Source of the DNA: a bacterium
Lineage (GTDB): Bacteria > Electryoneota > RPQS01
Length of the DNA stretch: 64,000 bases
Reading direction: 5' to 3'
Assembly: GCA_016703065.1 (NCBI GenBank)
Contig: JADJCU010000007.1
Location: 174,715-238,714, forward strand
Shown: piece by piece, positions 34,949 to 47,366 of the stretch
Layout of the letters: every line of letters starts with the position of its first letter
Numbering within the stretch: the first letter of the stretch is position 1
Program-made: the position numbers and the translations under genes
Notes under the pieces: generated by a model
What the model was told of the DNA's origin: nothing
The model's input: only the letters and a program-made list of their open reading frames with translations
Database searches by the model: none

Positions 34949-36016
34949 GATTATGCTCCTTCAACTTACGGTACAAGGTTCGCTCCCCAATGCCCAACTC
35001 TTTGGCTGTTTTGCGTCGATTCCCTGCGTTTCGCTCGAGTATCTTCTGAATTTGTTCCCGTTCAAGATCAGTCAGACGATTGGACGGCAGTGGTTCTTGA
35101 ACGGTTGTTTGCGAGGCAGCTAGCGCCGCCTCAAGAACACTTCGCATTTCGCGAACTTCCCGGCGCACTTCAAGCATCGTTGCCAGCAACATCCTTGTCC
35201 GATTTGGCTGTGCTGCTCGCGCGAAGCAAGGACCGGCAGGAAGGCTCGCGATGTGCTGAGATGCGGGTGAAAATGCTCGGCGGTAAGCACTTGCGCGCGG
35301 CGATTGAGCGTTAACACTGTCTCAACTGTGTTCTTCAGCTCGCGCACGTTGCCCGGCCAATACTGTTTTGCCAGCAGTGTAAGTGCGTCCTCCGAGATTC
35401 GCGGTGCGGCAAAACGGTTACGATCTGCAAATTCGCTCGCAAACTGCACCGCTAACAGCGGAATGTCGTCGGACCGCTCGCGGAGTGGCGGAATCACCAA
35501 AGTCACCGCCTTGAGCCTGAAGTAAAGGTCGTGTCGGAATTCACCTCTCGCGACAGCGTTCGCAAGATCGACGTTCGTTGCTGCAACGACGCGCACGTCC
35601 AGCGGAAGTGTCTTGCTGGACCCCACGCGCATGAGCTCGCGTGATTCCAGGATGCGGAGCAACTTAGCCTGGGATTCAAGTGGCATCTCGCCGATCTCGT
35701 CAAGGACGAGCGTGCCTCCCTGCGACTGCTCAAAGTAGCCTGTGCGTTTGCGATCCGCGCCCGTGAAACTGCCGCGCTCATGGCCGAACACTTCGCTCTC
35801 GAAAATCCCTTGCGGAATCGCGCCGCAATTGACAAACAGCAGCGGCCCGCTGCGGCGTGCCGAGTTCTCGTGAATAGACCGTGCTACAAGCTCCTTGCCT
35901 GTCCCGCTCTCACCGATTATCAAGATCGAAATGTCCGTCGGCGCTGCTTGGAGCAACAGCGACTTGACGACTCGGAGCGAGTCGCTTCTACCGATCAACT
36001 GATCAAGCGCGCTCAT
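34941..36016 (-). CDS. Sigma-54-dependent activator without a receiver domain, frame broken
   Basis: The protein opens directly with an AAA+ domain: GESGTGKE (Walker A), the GSFTGA sigma-54-binding loop as ERGSFTGADR, LVLDEIGEM (Walker B) and WPGNVREL. A missing base near 35209-35232 breaks the frame before the C-terminal part, which carries a Fis-type helix-turn-helix (NRRKTAKELGIGERTLYRKL). The corrected length is about 358 residues. With no receiver or GAF domain it resembles PspF-type activators, which are controlled by a partner protein. The targets cannot be told; it sits between purD and lptE and overlaps both. Confidence 0.88.
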
Positions 36017-37278
36017 TCAACCTCCGAAATGGCAATGTCGCCTCTTATCCGAAGCCCCGGAACACACGCGCGGTGCGCAAGCTCGTACGCATGGTGACGC
36101 GCCTCGGAAACCGTGACACCAAGGCCCACTGCGTTAAGCACACGTCCTCCATTAGACACCCACTTTCCGTCGCGGTTGGTTGTTCCCGCGGAAAACAGCA
36201 GTTGCTGGCCGTCGCAATGCGGCGAAACGAGCGGAATCCCCTTATCATAGTGGTCAGGGTAACCGTTTGCGCAAAGTACTACGCAGACTGCGGCGCCGCT
36301 TGCAGCGTGACTGAATCGGCTCGGATCAAGCGCTCCGTCAACACACGCAATCATCGCGTCGATCGGATCATAGGCCAAACACGGAAGCATCACCTGCGTT
36401 TCAGGATCACCGAAACGGCAATTGTATTCGATAACCTGCGGTCCGTCGTCGGTCAACATCACGCCGACATAAAGCAGGCCGCGGTACGGCATCCCGTTCA
36501 CCGCCATTGCGCCAAGCGTCGGCGCGACAATACGGCGCTCAATTTCGAGGAGCAGCTCGTCATTGACATGCCTGGCTGGACAAAACGTTCCCATTCCACC
36601 AGTATTCGGTCCCTGATCTGCATCGAAGGCGCGCTTGTAATCTTGCGCTGTAGGCAGTGCAACAAATCGTTCTCCATCGCAGAAGAAATGGAGCGATGCT
36701 TCGCGACCCACTAACTTCTCTTCTACGATGACACGTGCTCCCGCCAACCCAAGAGCGTGATCGACCAGCAGCCGGTGCGCAATTTCGAGCACCAGGTCAT
36801 CGCCATCGCACACGAACGCTCCTTTGCCCGAAGCCAGACCATCCGCCTTGATGACTCGCCCTGTTTCGCGCGGGTGATTCTGTACGAATTCCGAAAGCGC
36901 ATAGAAATCTGAAAACACCTCGAACTCGGCGGTCGGAATCGCATTCGCGCGCATCAGTTCCTTGGCAAACACTTTCGACGATTCCAGCATAGCTGCGTCC
37001 GCGCTCGGACCAAAGCAGCGAATCCCTCTGCGCTCGATGTGTTCGCTCAGACCATTCGCCAACGGCTGTTCCGGTCCCACGACCACCAGGTCAGGTCCCA
37101 ATTCAAGCACTTTGTCAAGCATCATCTGTACCGAGCCGTCGACCGGTACCAATTTGCAAATCGGTTCCATACCCACGTTACCGGGCATCGCAAAAAGAGT
37201 CGGTGAATAACCACTTCGGCTGAACTTCCATAGGAGAGCGTGCTCGCGGCCTCCACTGCCGATGACGACGATTCGCAT
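36013..37278 (-). CDS. purD: Phosphoribosylamine--glycine ligase
   Basis: PurD joins glycine to phosphoribosylamine in purine synthesis. The 421-residue protein has VIGSGGREHALLW at the N-terminus, GPEQPLANGL, KADGLASGKGAFV (ATP-grasp), GPNTGGMGTFCPA and EYNCRFGDPETQ, all signatures of the family. It abuts the lipoprotein gene upstream and overlaps the sigma-54 activator by four bases. The length is normal and the frame is intact. Confidence 0.95.
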   Translation of the reverse strand: MRIVVIGSGGREHALLWKFSRSGYSPTLFAMPGNVGMEPICKLVPVDGSVQMMLDKVLELGPDLVVVGPEQPLANGLSEHIERRGIRCFGPSADAAMLESSKVFAKELMRANAIPTAEFEVFSDFYALSEFVQNHPRETGRVIKADGLASGKGAFVCDGDDLVLEIAHRLLVDHALGLAGARVIVEEKLVGREASLHFFCDGERFVALPTAQDYKRAFDADQGPNTGGMGTFCPARHVNDELLLEIERRIVAPTLGAMAVNGMPYRGLLYVGVMLTDDGPQVIEYNCRFGDPETQVMLPCLAYDPIDAMIACVDGALDPSRFSHAASGAAVCVVLCANGYPDHYDKGIPLVSPHCDGQQLLFSAGTTNRDGKWVSNGGRVLNAVGLGVTVSEARHHAYELAHRACVPGLRIRGDIAISEVE

Positions 37279-38000
37279 TTAGAAATCCCTGCTCAAAGTG
37301 TAAGTTCCGTTATCGTTGAAGTCCGTACCCCAAATTGTCCACTGGCCGTTTATTGTGTTTGGCGCAGTAAATTCACCGTCGAAGCGAAAGGCGTACCCGT
37401 CCTCCAAGCCGGTTGACACTCCGCCAAAATAGAACGCATCATTTTGCAGCGCTCCTCTATCAATATCGCCGGTAAAATGCCAGAATATGTAATCGGATTC
37501 AATGTCTCCGCTGAAGATTGAACCAGCTTGATTGATGTAGGCCGTAGGATAGGTTACAGTATCATAGTAGTCGCTTCGCATCGAACCGCTCCATTTCCCG
37601 GAGAGATTTCGCTCGTCGTGCGCATAGTAGAGCAGATACGTCGGTTGTCCACTCGGTTCAAGTACGTACAGTTGAATTGCAACGCTGCTTGCAACACACA
37701 CCAGTCTGTAAGGAGTCGTTCCCCGGATGTACTGAAAACGGACGCTGTCCTCGTCTTCGCTTACTTCAGTCACGACGACGCCGGTGATTAGTCCTCCATA
37801 CGTAATCTGCCCTGACCAGTTGCCTGAATCCGCTTGGGCAAAAACCAATTCGACATTTTGTCCCGTTCCTTCCGGTCGTCCCCATCCGACAAACGCCCCG
37901 TCCAACTCGGGGGACGCTGCCGTTGAATCAATAGGTGTCTTCTTGCATCCTGCCACTGCCAGCAAACACAGGACAGCAATCACTGAGATGTGTCGCAGTT

Positions 38001-38004
<4 letters not shown>
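37279..38004 (-). CDS. Hypothetical lipoprotein
   Basis: This 241-residue protein has a lipoprotein signal with lipobox LAVAGC and a beta-rich mature part of about 220 residues containing several G-W-S/N repeats (SGNWSGQITYGG, LSGKWSGSMRSD, NGQWTIWGTDF). The repeats suggest a small all-beta domain such as those in calycin-like or lipocalin-like surface proteins; I do not recognise a family. It overlaps uvrB by four bases and abuts purD. Confidence 0.75.
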
Positions 38005-40013
<2,009 letters not shown>

Positions 40014-40072
40014 ATCTGCAACCTCCTTGGCAGAACTCATCAAACCGTAAAGCTATTATTTATATTAGCTTA

Positions 40073-40100
40073 ATTGTACATACCTCTTTATAGGGTTCAA
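40073..40100 (-). promoter_or_regulatory. Promoter for uvrB
   Basis: On the minus strand TTGAAC (40095-40100) and TACAAT (40073-40078) are separated by 16 bases, about 60 bases before the uvrB start. It sits back to back with a promoter for the gene on the other strand. Confidence 0.5.
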
Positions 40101-40121
40101 TGGGCGCGCCTACCCGCACGC

Positions 40122-40150
40122 TTGCGATTAAACGCAGAGCTTCGTATATT
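40122..40150 (+). promoter_or_regulatory. Promoter for the PpiD-like foldase gene
   Basis: TTGCGA (40122-40127) and TATATT (40145-40150) are separated by 17 bases, 43 bases upstream of the ATG at 40194. Confidence 0.5.
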
Positions 40151-40193
40151 TAGGTTTCTAAAAACCAACATGATGAAACGTTAGGGCGAATCA

Positions 40194-42023
40194 ATGCTTC
40201 AGTCGATGCGGGAAAACATGCCCCTGGTGATGTGGACACTCGTTGTGGCCTTTGTCGCGACAATCATTTTTAGCTGGGGTATGGGCGGATTTCAGGGCAG
40301 TAGTGGTGGCCTCGATGGCGTTGTCGGCAAGGTCGGCAACAGCGAGATACTGTACGACCGTTACAATCGAATCGTACAGGATCGCTTGGCGCAGCAGCGT
40401 CAGGAGAAGCCCGACATGGAAATAACCGACCAACAGATTAAGCAGGTCCGGCAGCAGGTTTGGGACGATCTGGTCCGTGTAGAGCTGATGAAGCTCTACC
40501 AGAAGAAGTGGGGTATTGTCACCTCTGACGATGAAGTCGCCTACTCCGTACGCAATAATCCGCCCGAGTATGTGCGCACGAATGCAAACTTCCAAACGGA
40601 TGGCAAATTCGACCCTGCGCTGTACCGGCAGTTTCTCGCAGACCCGAATCAGACTCAGACCCTGATCGCCATTGAGCAGGACTATCGTGAGAGCATGGGC
40701 AATCAGAAGGTCATCGACAAGGTGATTTCACCGGTATTTGTTGCTCCGCAGGAAGCCTGGGACGAATACGTCGCCACTAATGCCAAGTTCAAAGGTATCG
40801 TCGCCTCGTTCCCAAGTACGGCGTTCACCGTGGACTCGATGAGTATCAGCGCCGGCGAAATAGAAAAATACTACAGCGACCACATCGAGGACTTCAAGGT
40901 TCAGGAACGGCGCAAACTCTCGTACGTGACGATTCCGCTTGTCATGACAGCGCAAGATACTGAACGCGTTAGTGAAACGATCGCAGATCTGCAGTCAATG
41001 CTGCGGCAGGGCGACTCCTTCGAGCAAGTTGCCGAAGAATACTCTGAAGATGTCGGATCGGCCAAGCAACAGGGAAGCCTCGGCTGGTTCGGTCGCGGAC
41101 GCATGGTCGCCGAGTTTGATTCAACCGTTTTTGTCGCTGAAATCGGGAAAGTAGTTGGACCCGTGATGACGCGCTTTGGTGCGCACCTGATCCGCGTCGA
41201 AGAGCGCGACATGAACGGCACTGCGGACTCTGTGAAAGCGAGCCATATTCTGGTCAAGTACGGAATTGGTCCGGACACCGAAGCAAGGGTGGCACAAAAG
41301 GCGAAAGACTTCGCCGACGCTGCGACGGCTGATGGATTTGAAGCAGCGGCGGCTCAGTTTTCGCTTAAGATCGAAAACACTGCCCTATTCCCTTACGCCG
41401 AGTCGGGATCCGTACCGACCATTGGCAGCTCGAAGCCCATCATGGATTTTGCTTTCAAAGCTACAGCTGGGAAAGTGAGTTATTCTCAGAAGACCAAGAT
41501 CAAGGGCCAGGATGGCTACTCGGTCTTCACCGTGGCAGAGATTGCCCCGGCCGGTACAACGCCGCAAAGCGAAGCAGAGTCGACGATTAGAACTCTGTTA
41601 GTGCGCAAGAAGCAGCAGGAGATGGCCCTACAGGCTGCCCAGCAGTTCCGCAGCAGAATCGGCAGTGCGGACCAGCTCGTCCCGGCCGCACAGGCGGGTA
41701 ATGTTAAGATCGACTCAACCGGCCTCCATGGCCAGCGCGAGTTCATCCGCGGTATTGGCCAGGATGAAGAAATCGGCAAGAGCTTGTTGACGCTTTCGCC
41801 CGGTCAAGTGTCTGAAGCTCTCGGCAATAGCCGCGGTGGCTATGTCGTGACGATTCTCGAAAAGGTTCCTGCGGACACGACCCAATTTGTCGCGCAAAAG
41901 GACCAGCTACTCCAGAATCTTGAACGCACAAAGCAAAATCGGGTATTCACCGATTGGCTTAAGCTCGCCAAAGAAGAGCTTGTGGTCGTGGACAATCGCT
42001 ATCTCTATTACACGGACTTTTAG
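40194..42023 (+). CDS. PpiD/SurA-like peptidyl-prolyl isomerase
   Basis: This 609-residue protein has one N-terminal membrane helix (VMWTLVVAFVATIIFSWGMG), a SurA-N-like chaperone region (residues about 30-210) and a parvulin-type domain (about 242-345, with RRKLSYVTIPL, GSLGWFGRGRMVAEF and VGPVMTRFGAHLIRVEE). A second parvulin-like repeat starts at VKASHILVKYG and is degenerate. It is a periplasm-facing foldase anchored in the inner membrane, assisting outer-membrane proteins. There is a weak site (TTAGGGCG) before the ATG. Confidence 0.88.
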   Translation: MLQSMRENMPLVMWTLVVAFVATIIFSWGMGGFQGSSGGLDGVVGKVGNSEILYDRYNRIVQDRLAQQRQEKPDMEITDQQIKQVRQQVWDDLVRVELMKLYQKKWGIVTSDDEVAYSVRNNPPEYVRTNANFQTDGKFDPALYRQFLADPNQTQTLIAIEQDYRESMGNQKVIDKVISPVFVAPQEAWDEYVATNAKFKGIVASFPSTAFTVDSMSISAGEIEKYYSDHIEDFKVQERRKLSYVTIPLVMTAQDTERVSETIADLQSMLRQGDSFEQVAEEYSEDVGSAKQQGSLGWFGRGRMVAEFDSTVFVAEIGKVVGPVMTRFGAHLIRVEERDMNGTADSVKASHILVKYGIGPDTEARVAQKAKDFADAATADGFEAAAAQFSLKIENTALFPYAESGSVPTIGSSKPIMDFAFKATAGKVSYSQKTKIKGQDGYSVFTVAEIAPAGTTPQSEAESTIRTLLVRKKQQEMALQAAQQFRSRIGSADQLVPAAQAGNVKIDSTGLHGQREFIRGIGQDEEIGKSLLTLSPGQVSEALGNSRGGYVVTILEKVPADTTQFVAQKDQLLQNLERTKQNRVFTDWLKLAKEELVVVDNRYLYYTDF

Positions 42024-42064
42024 TCTCTTGAACGGCATAGACTCAAACAAGGAGCATAGCACCG

Positions 42065-43258
42065 TTGGATAAAGAGTCCCGAGCCACTCTAAATATCTTA
42101 GATGTTTTTGCCTTTCTGATCGAGTGGAGGCGAATCTGGATTCCCGCGACGCTGGTTTGCGCGATTTCGATGGGTGTTTACGCCTTCCTCGCAACGCCGG
42201 TGTTTCGATCTGTGGCGACGGTGAAGGGCGTGGACTCGGAGTCGGGAAGTCTAGGAAGTTTGCTTGCCTCAAAGTTTGGCGGCCTGGGCAGTCTTGGTGG
42301 TTTTGGGGGCGCGTTGTCGCAGACTCGGGGTGACTACTATCTGCTGATTTTGCGCGGCCGCCACATGTCCGAAAAGGTGATTGCAGAGTTCAGACTTCGG
42401 AATGAGTGGAATGTACCGGACGCTCCGATTGAAGACCTAATCGTGCGTCTGGCAGGGCAGACCTATTTCAAATACGATGCTGCTACCAATACGGTCTTGA
42501 TCCAAGTGGACCATAAAGACCCCGCGACTGCCCGAGCGATCTGCGAGTATTACATTAAGGAACTCGACGCGCGGAACCAGGAGGTTGAATTGGCCAAGTC
42601 GAGGCAAGAAGTGAAGTTTGCCGCGACCAGATTAGAGGAAGCCCGGGCAAAGTTGTGGGCACTGGAAGACAGTATGTCTATGTTTCAACGGGCTACCGGC
42701 ATTTTCAATCTTGAAGAGCAGGCCAAAGCCACGTTTCAGACGGTGGCTGCAGTCCAAGCCCAACGGCTACTCGCGCTATCGATGTACGAAACGAAGAGGA
42801 AGTTTTTCAGCGCGGACAACCCGGAGGTTGAAATGGCTCGTGTTACGCTCGCAGGAATTGATGCAGCGATAGCCAGGCTGTCAGGACCTGTCGAAGAGGC
42901 CGAGCGCGATTTTCTCCTTCATCTAGATTCTGCAAGCGAAGACGGCAAGACCTACCTTCGGCTTTTCCGCGACATCGAAATCAGCCAATTGCTCATGGCT
43001 CTGTTGACACAGCAATTCGAACAGGCTAAGCTAAATGAAGCTCGCGACACTCCGACGATGGTCGTCATTGAGCCAACGTCATTAGGGTCCAAACGAGTCG
43101 CACCTAAGCGCGCGCTCCTTGTCGGTTTGGGCGGTATTGTCGGACTGGTATTAAGCTTGTTGTACACTGGTCTGATCTCTACTATTCGCGCTCATCGAAA
43201 CACCGGTCATCCGGGTCACGAAAGCTACGTTCGACTATTGCGCAGCTGGGAAAAGTAG
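42065..43258 (+). CDS. Wzz-family chain-length determinant
   Basis: This 397-residue protein has a Wzz N-terminal membrane helix (WIPATLVCAISMGVYAFLATP), a large periplasmic coiled-coil region (residues about 150-330, with ELAKSRQEVKFAATRLEEAR) and a second helix near the C-terminus (LLVGLGGIVGLVLSLLYTGL). Such proteins set the length of O-antigen or capsule chains made by Wzy. TTG 42065 follows AAGGAGC, which is the best site. The GSLGSLLASKFGG motif after the first helix is common in this family. It precedes a Wzy-like polymerase by four bases. Confidence 0.85.
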   Translation: MDKESRATLNILDVFAFLIEWRRIWIPATLVCAISMGVYAFLATPVFRSVATVKGVDSESGSLGSLLASKFGGLGSLGGFGGALSQTRGDYYLLILRGRHMSEKVIAEFRLRNEWNVPDAPIEDLIVRLAGQTYFKYDAATNTVLIQVDHKDPATARAICEYYIKELDARNQEVELAKSRQEVKFAATRLEEARAKLWALEDSMSMFQRATGIFNLEEQAKATFQTVAAVQAQRLLALSMYETKRKFFSADNPEVEMARVTLAGIDAAIARLSGPVEEAERDFLLHLDSASEDGKTYLRLFRDIEISQLLMALLTQQFEQAKLNEARDTPTMVVIEPTSLGSKRVAPKRALLVGLGGIVGLVLSLLYTGLISTIRAHRNTGHPGHESYVRLLRSWEK

Positions 43259-43262
43259 CTAA

Positions 43263-44654
43263 GTGATTTCGGCCTTGGCCAAATACGAAAGGTCTTTGCA
43301 ATGGGCGCTGGGACTGGCGCTCGGAGCGACCGCGTTTGGCTTGCTCTATTTGTGGACAAATTGGGGACGGGCCTTCCAAGTTGCGATGGGCATTGCTGCG
43401 TTGTCAGTTTTGCTATCATTGTTCCGCTATCCCGCGTGTCTGACTTTTGTTTACGGATTTCTCATGCTTGCCGGAGTTACGGTCTTCATTCCCGGCCTAA
43501 CGTCGGCGTTCTTTGTGCTGGCCTTGCTAATATTGATCCTTCGAAAACTCCTCTCGCACGAGCTCACTTGGCGACTCCCGGTGTTTCTGCTTGCGGCAGC
43601 GCTATTCGCAGCGTGGTTTCAGGTTTCCGGGTTATGGGTCGATCAATTTAACAACTACAATTGGATATTAGTTTACCGTGTCCTTCTCGCTCTGCTCGTT
43701 CTTTATGAACTGGTGAAGACTAAGGCGGACGTCGAGGTTTTTGCGCTTGGCGCCGCCAGCGGTATGATCGTTACGAGCGTCTCCGCACTTTTCAGCGCCT
43801 ACCGGTTCTACGCGTCGGGCGCCGCCGCGCAAATTGCCGGCGCAGTAACGAATATTAAGGGCGCTCGCTTCTACGGCCACTGGGGAGATCCGAACATAAT
43901 GGGCATCACAATCGTTGCCTTTCTGGGAGTGACTATTGCCTTGTGGCGGGGCAGCGGCCAGCGATATGTCAGGTGGTATATGGCGGTAGCCTCATTGCTT
44001 GCGGTCGTGACGGCATTTGTGTCCTTGTCCCGCGGTGCGATGCTGGGCTGTTTTATCGTTATTGTCATGATGCTCGCGGTAGAGAGACATCGCATGTCGT
44101 TGTTCGCCGCGTTCGCGGCGGTTGTCTGGCTGGTGGTATCTACTGTTCCAATCGATTTCATCGGTCGCCTCGCGTCGCTTGCCACCGGCGACAACTCAAT
44201 GTCGGAACGAACGTCACTTGTCAAAGCCGGGTTCCAGCTGTTCTGCGAGTCTCCGTTCTTTGGTGGCGGTATGGGGAGTTTCGAACACAACGTCCTATAC
44301 CTGATCAAATACCTTCCACACGCTTTTTTTGCCCACAATACGTACGTCGACATTCTGGTTGACGGGGGGATAGTTGGTCTTGGGCTCTTCGGAATGTGCA
44401 TCTACTTGGTCGTTCGAGGATTGAATTGGCGCGACTGGAGTGCGAGACGACGTGATTCGGTAGACGAATTGAACGCTGGCTGGCGCGCAAGCGTTGCTGC
44501 GACTCTCTTCATGCTGTTGACAATGTCCATGATCGCCTACGTTTCAACGTGGGTCTTGCTCGCGCTTGCCGCATCGCACAGACTTATCTTAGCAGAGGAG
44601 CAGGGGCCCGCTCGAATCGGCCATGTGCCGTTATCTACTTTGCGTGTTGGCTGA
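43263..44654 (+). CDS. O-antigen ligase/polymerase-like membrane protein (Wzy_C)
   Basis: A 463-residue membrane protein with about 11-12 helices. The central WGDPNIMGI segment and the large periplasmic loop with GGGMGSFEHN and FFAHNTYVDILVDGGIVG match the Wzy_C/WaaL signature (the H-N-x-Y/D type motif). The GTG start lies four bases after wzz. It would polymerise or ligate lipid-linked repeat units on the periplasmic side; ligase versus polymerase cannot be decided from sequence. Confidence 0.85.
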   Translation: MISALAKYERSLQWALGLALGATAFGLLYLWTNWGRAFQVAMGIAALSVLLSLFRYPACLTFVYGFLMLAGVTVFIPGLTSAFFVLALLILILRKLLSHELTWRLPVFLLAAALFAAWFQVSGLWVDQFNNYNWILVYRVLLALLVLYELVKTKADVEVFALGAASGMIVTSVSALFSAYRFYASGAAAQIAGAVTNIKGARFYGHWGDPNIMGITIVAFLGVTIALWRGSGQRYVRWYMAVASLLAVVTAFVSLSRGAMLGCFIVIVMMLAVERHRMSLFAAFAAVVWLVVSTVPIDFIGRLASLATGDNSMSERTSLVKAGFQLFCESPFFGGGMGSFEHNVLYLIKYLPHAFFAHNTYVDILVDGGIVGLGLFGMCIYLVVRGLNWRDWSARRRDSVDELNAGWRASVAATLFMLLTMSMIAYVSTWVLLALAASHRLILAEEQGPARIGHVPLSTLRVG

Positions 44655-44685
44655 ATCCTCAATCGTTGCACGTTAGGTCCATCTC

Positions 44686-46067
44686 ATGCATCGCTTTGGG
44701 TTAAGGTCGCTGCAGTTCATCTTTGATTTTGCGCTCCTTGAGGCCGCGTTCTTTGTTCTCTTTTGGTGGCGGTTTCAAACCGGATTGTTTGAAAACCCGG
44801 TCATTTTCAAGCCCGACGATGCGCTATTGCCCAGCCTGATTGTCACGGCTTTCTGGCACCTGCACTTCTCGATCTTCGGGATGTACCGCATGGACCCGCT
44901 CCAGTCGCGCGCAGACGTACTCGCCCGCTGTATACAGGCCTCCATATACGGCTGCCTACTGATCTTTATCCTCACCTTTGAACCGGGGAACCCGCTTCCC
45001 GGTTCGCGCATCGTCCTTCTCACCTACGGAGTCGGGATAATGCTCGGTACAGTAGCGACACGTTTAATCATCTTGACGATCCTGCAGGAGTTTCGCGTCC
45101 GGGAATCGGCAGGCTGCGCACATTGCTCGTTGGTTCGGGCGATCCCTTGAAGTCCGCAATTCGCTTCCTTGAGGTGCAAAAGAATATCGGTGCGCACGTT
45201 GTTGGTATCATCGGTGATGCGCCGACACGTGTAGCGAACATCGCGTATCTTGGGGGCTACTCCCGCTTGCGTGATGAATTGGCGCGTCGACCGTACGAGC
45301 TGGTGTATATCGCTGTGGCGGAGCGCGACGAGCGCTTATTGCGACGACTGGTGCTCCTTTTATCGGAATTCTCCGTTCGGCAGTTCATTCCGGCAAACCA
45401 ATACCAACTGCTGCTCGGGTCAGTGAAACCCCTGAGCAAACCTGGGCAACCGATGATCGAGATTCGGTCAGAGCTGTTGACTCCGATTGAACGCGCCCTG
45501 AAGCGCGCCTTTGACATCGGACTCTCCCTACTCATTCTAGTCGTCACGTCACCGCTTTGGCTCGTTGCGGCGCTGCTGATTGCCGTTTCAAGTGGCCGAC
45601 CGATCTTCTATTCACAAAGGCGTGTTGGCCGTAACGGTCGGACGTTTCGCATTTTCAAGTTCCGCACGATGATTCCGGATGCCGAGGCGGCGACAGGGCC
45701 GGTGCTCGCGAAGACACGAGATCCGCGAATTACGTCGATTGGCCGCTTTTTGCGCGCGACGCGCATTGACGAACTGCCTCAATTGCTGAACGTGCTTTTA
45801 GGTCAAATGAGTCTGGTTGGGCCGCGTCCAGAACGTCCCGAATTTGTTTCCGAATTCGAGCGCCGGACGCCCCTTTACGTTCGGCGTCTCAATGTTAAAC
45901 CCGGATTGACGGGCTGGGCGCAGGTTCAATTGCGCTATGACGCCACACGCGTCGCCCCCGATTTGAAATTACAAATGGACATGTACTATATTGAGAACAT
46001 GTCACTCCCCCTCGACCTGAAGATTCTCTTCTTGACACTGTTTGTTGTTCTGCGCGGCGAAGGATAA
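44686..46067 (+). CDS. Polyprenyl glycosylphosphotransferase (sugar transferase), frame broken
   Basis: The first 140 residues carry four membrane helices of the CoA-binding/WbaP N-terminal type. The frame breaks at GGG (45101-45103); restoring one G gives VRGIGRLRTLLVGSGDPLK, and the second frame adds a Rossmann-like part and the bacterial sugar transferase domain. The domain shows KRAFDIGLSLLILVV, VGRNGRTFRIFKFRTM, RFLRATRIDELPQ, LVGPRPERPEF and KPGLTGWAQV. The joined length is about 460 residues. It loads the first sugar phosphate on undecaprenyl phosphate, starting the polysaccharide handled by the Wzz and Wzy products upstream. Confidence 0.9.
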
Positions 46068-46079
46068 TCTGACGAAATC

Positions 46080-47363
46080 ATGCTCGACATTAGATTCATA
46101 CGGGAAAATGAGACCGAGGCGCGTCGACTACTCGACATGCGTGGTCAGGCGCTGCTTCTGGGCGGCCTGCTTAGCCTCGACAAGCGTCGGCGCGCGTTGA
46201 TTGAGGCTACGGACGCGCAGAAGGCTCGCCGCAATGAGCTTAGCCGCGAGATTTCCGAAGCTGCAAAGCGTGGCGGGGAGATATCAGATCTAAAAGAAGA
46301 GAGCCGCAGAATTGGTGATTCGATCACCGCAGGTGATGCAGAGTTAAAGGCGATCGAGAACGACCTCGAGTCTCGCCTGCTGCAGATTCCCAATTTTCCG
46401 CACGCCTCTGTCCCTCCTGGAAGGACAGCGGAGGACAACTTAGTCGTGCGCGAGTGGGGAATCAAGCCGGTTCTTGATTTCACCCCGAAGGATCACCTTG
46501 CGCTCGGCAAAGAGCTGCGGATCTTTGATTTTGAACGCGGCACCAAGATTACGGGAAGCGGGTTTCCTGTATACCACTCAGCGGGTGCAGTTCTCGAACG
46601 CTCGCTGGTCAACTTCTTCCTCGATTTTCACCGTGAACGCGGCACGTACACCGAGGTTACCGTGCCCTTCGTGGTGAACCGAAAGAGTCTGATCGGTACC
46701 GGCCAACTTCCTAAGTTTGAGGAAGACCTGTATCTGAGCAATACGGATGACTTGTTCCTGATACCGACCGCCGAAGTCCCGATTACAAATTTGCATCGGG
46801 ACGAGCTTCTCAATGAGTCCGAATTGCCAATCTGCTACTGCGGCTACACTCCTTGCTTCCGTCGCGAAGCCGGCTCCTATGGCAAGGACACGCGGGGCTT
46901 TTTGCGAGTGCATCAATTCGATAAGGTCGAAATGGTGAAATTTACCAGGCCCGAGGACTCGTACGCTGAGCACGAGAAGATGACCAAGGACGCCACAGCT
47001 ATCCTTGAAAGCCTTGGGCTTCACTATCGCGTTGTTCTATTGTGCGCAGGCGACATGGGCTTCGGCGCGGCGAAATGCTACGACATTGAAATCTGGTCTC
47101 CGGCCGAACAGAAATGGCTTGAAATATCATCGTGTTCCAATTTTGAGGCCTACCAGGCACGTCGCGCAAACATTCGGTATCGCCGGTCAGATACTGGGAA
47201 ACCCGAGTTTGTACATACGCTTAACGGTTCCGGGCTGGCTACTCCGCGCCTCTTGGTCTGTCTCTTAGAGACGTATCAGAATGACGATGGAACCGTCAGC
47301 GTCCCCGACGTGTTGAAGAAGTACACAGGCTTTGGGCTGATTACGTCTAGCGGGGTACGTTAA
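46080..47363 (+). CDS. serS: Seryl-tRNA synthetase
   Basis: This 427-residue class II synthetase starts with LDIRFIRENETEARR and has the N-terminal coiled-coil arm (residues about 30-100). Motif 2 is PCFRREAGSYGKDTRGFLRVHQFDKVE and motif 3 is LNGSGLATPRLLVCLLE. The length is normal and the frame is intact. It follows the sugar transferase by 12 bases and precedes an aldolase-type gene. Confidence 0.95.
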   Translation: MLDIRFIRENETEARRLLDMRGQALLLGGLLSLDKRRRALIEATDAQKARRNELSREISEAAKRGGEISDLKEESRRIGDSITAGDAELKAIENDLESRLLQIPNFPHASVPPGRTAEDNLVVREWGIKPVLDFTPKDHLALGKELRIFDFERGTKITGSGFPVYHSAGAVLERSLVNFFLDFHRERGTYTEVTVPFVVNRKSLIGTGQLPKFEEDLYLSNTDDLFLIPTAEVPITNLHRDELLNESELPICYCGYTPCFRREAGSYGKDTRGFLRVHQFDKVEMVKFTRPEDSYAEHEKMTKDATAILESLGLHYRVVLLCAGDMGFGAAKCYDIEIWSPAEQKWLEISSCSNFEAYQARRANIRYRRSDTGKPEFVHTLNGSGLATPRLLVCLLETYQNDDGTVSVPDVLKKYTGFGLITSSGVR

Positions 47364-47366
47364 GAC

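Noticed and set aside
43871..44401. 176-codon minus-strand frame inside the Wzy-like gene
   Set aside because: Serine/threonine-rich shadow of a membrane protein gene without any family feature.
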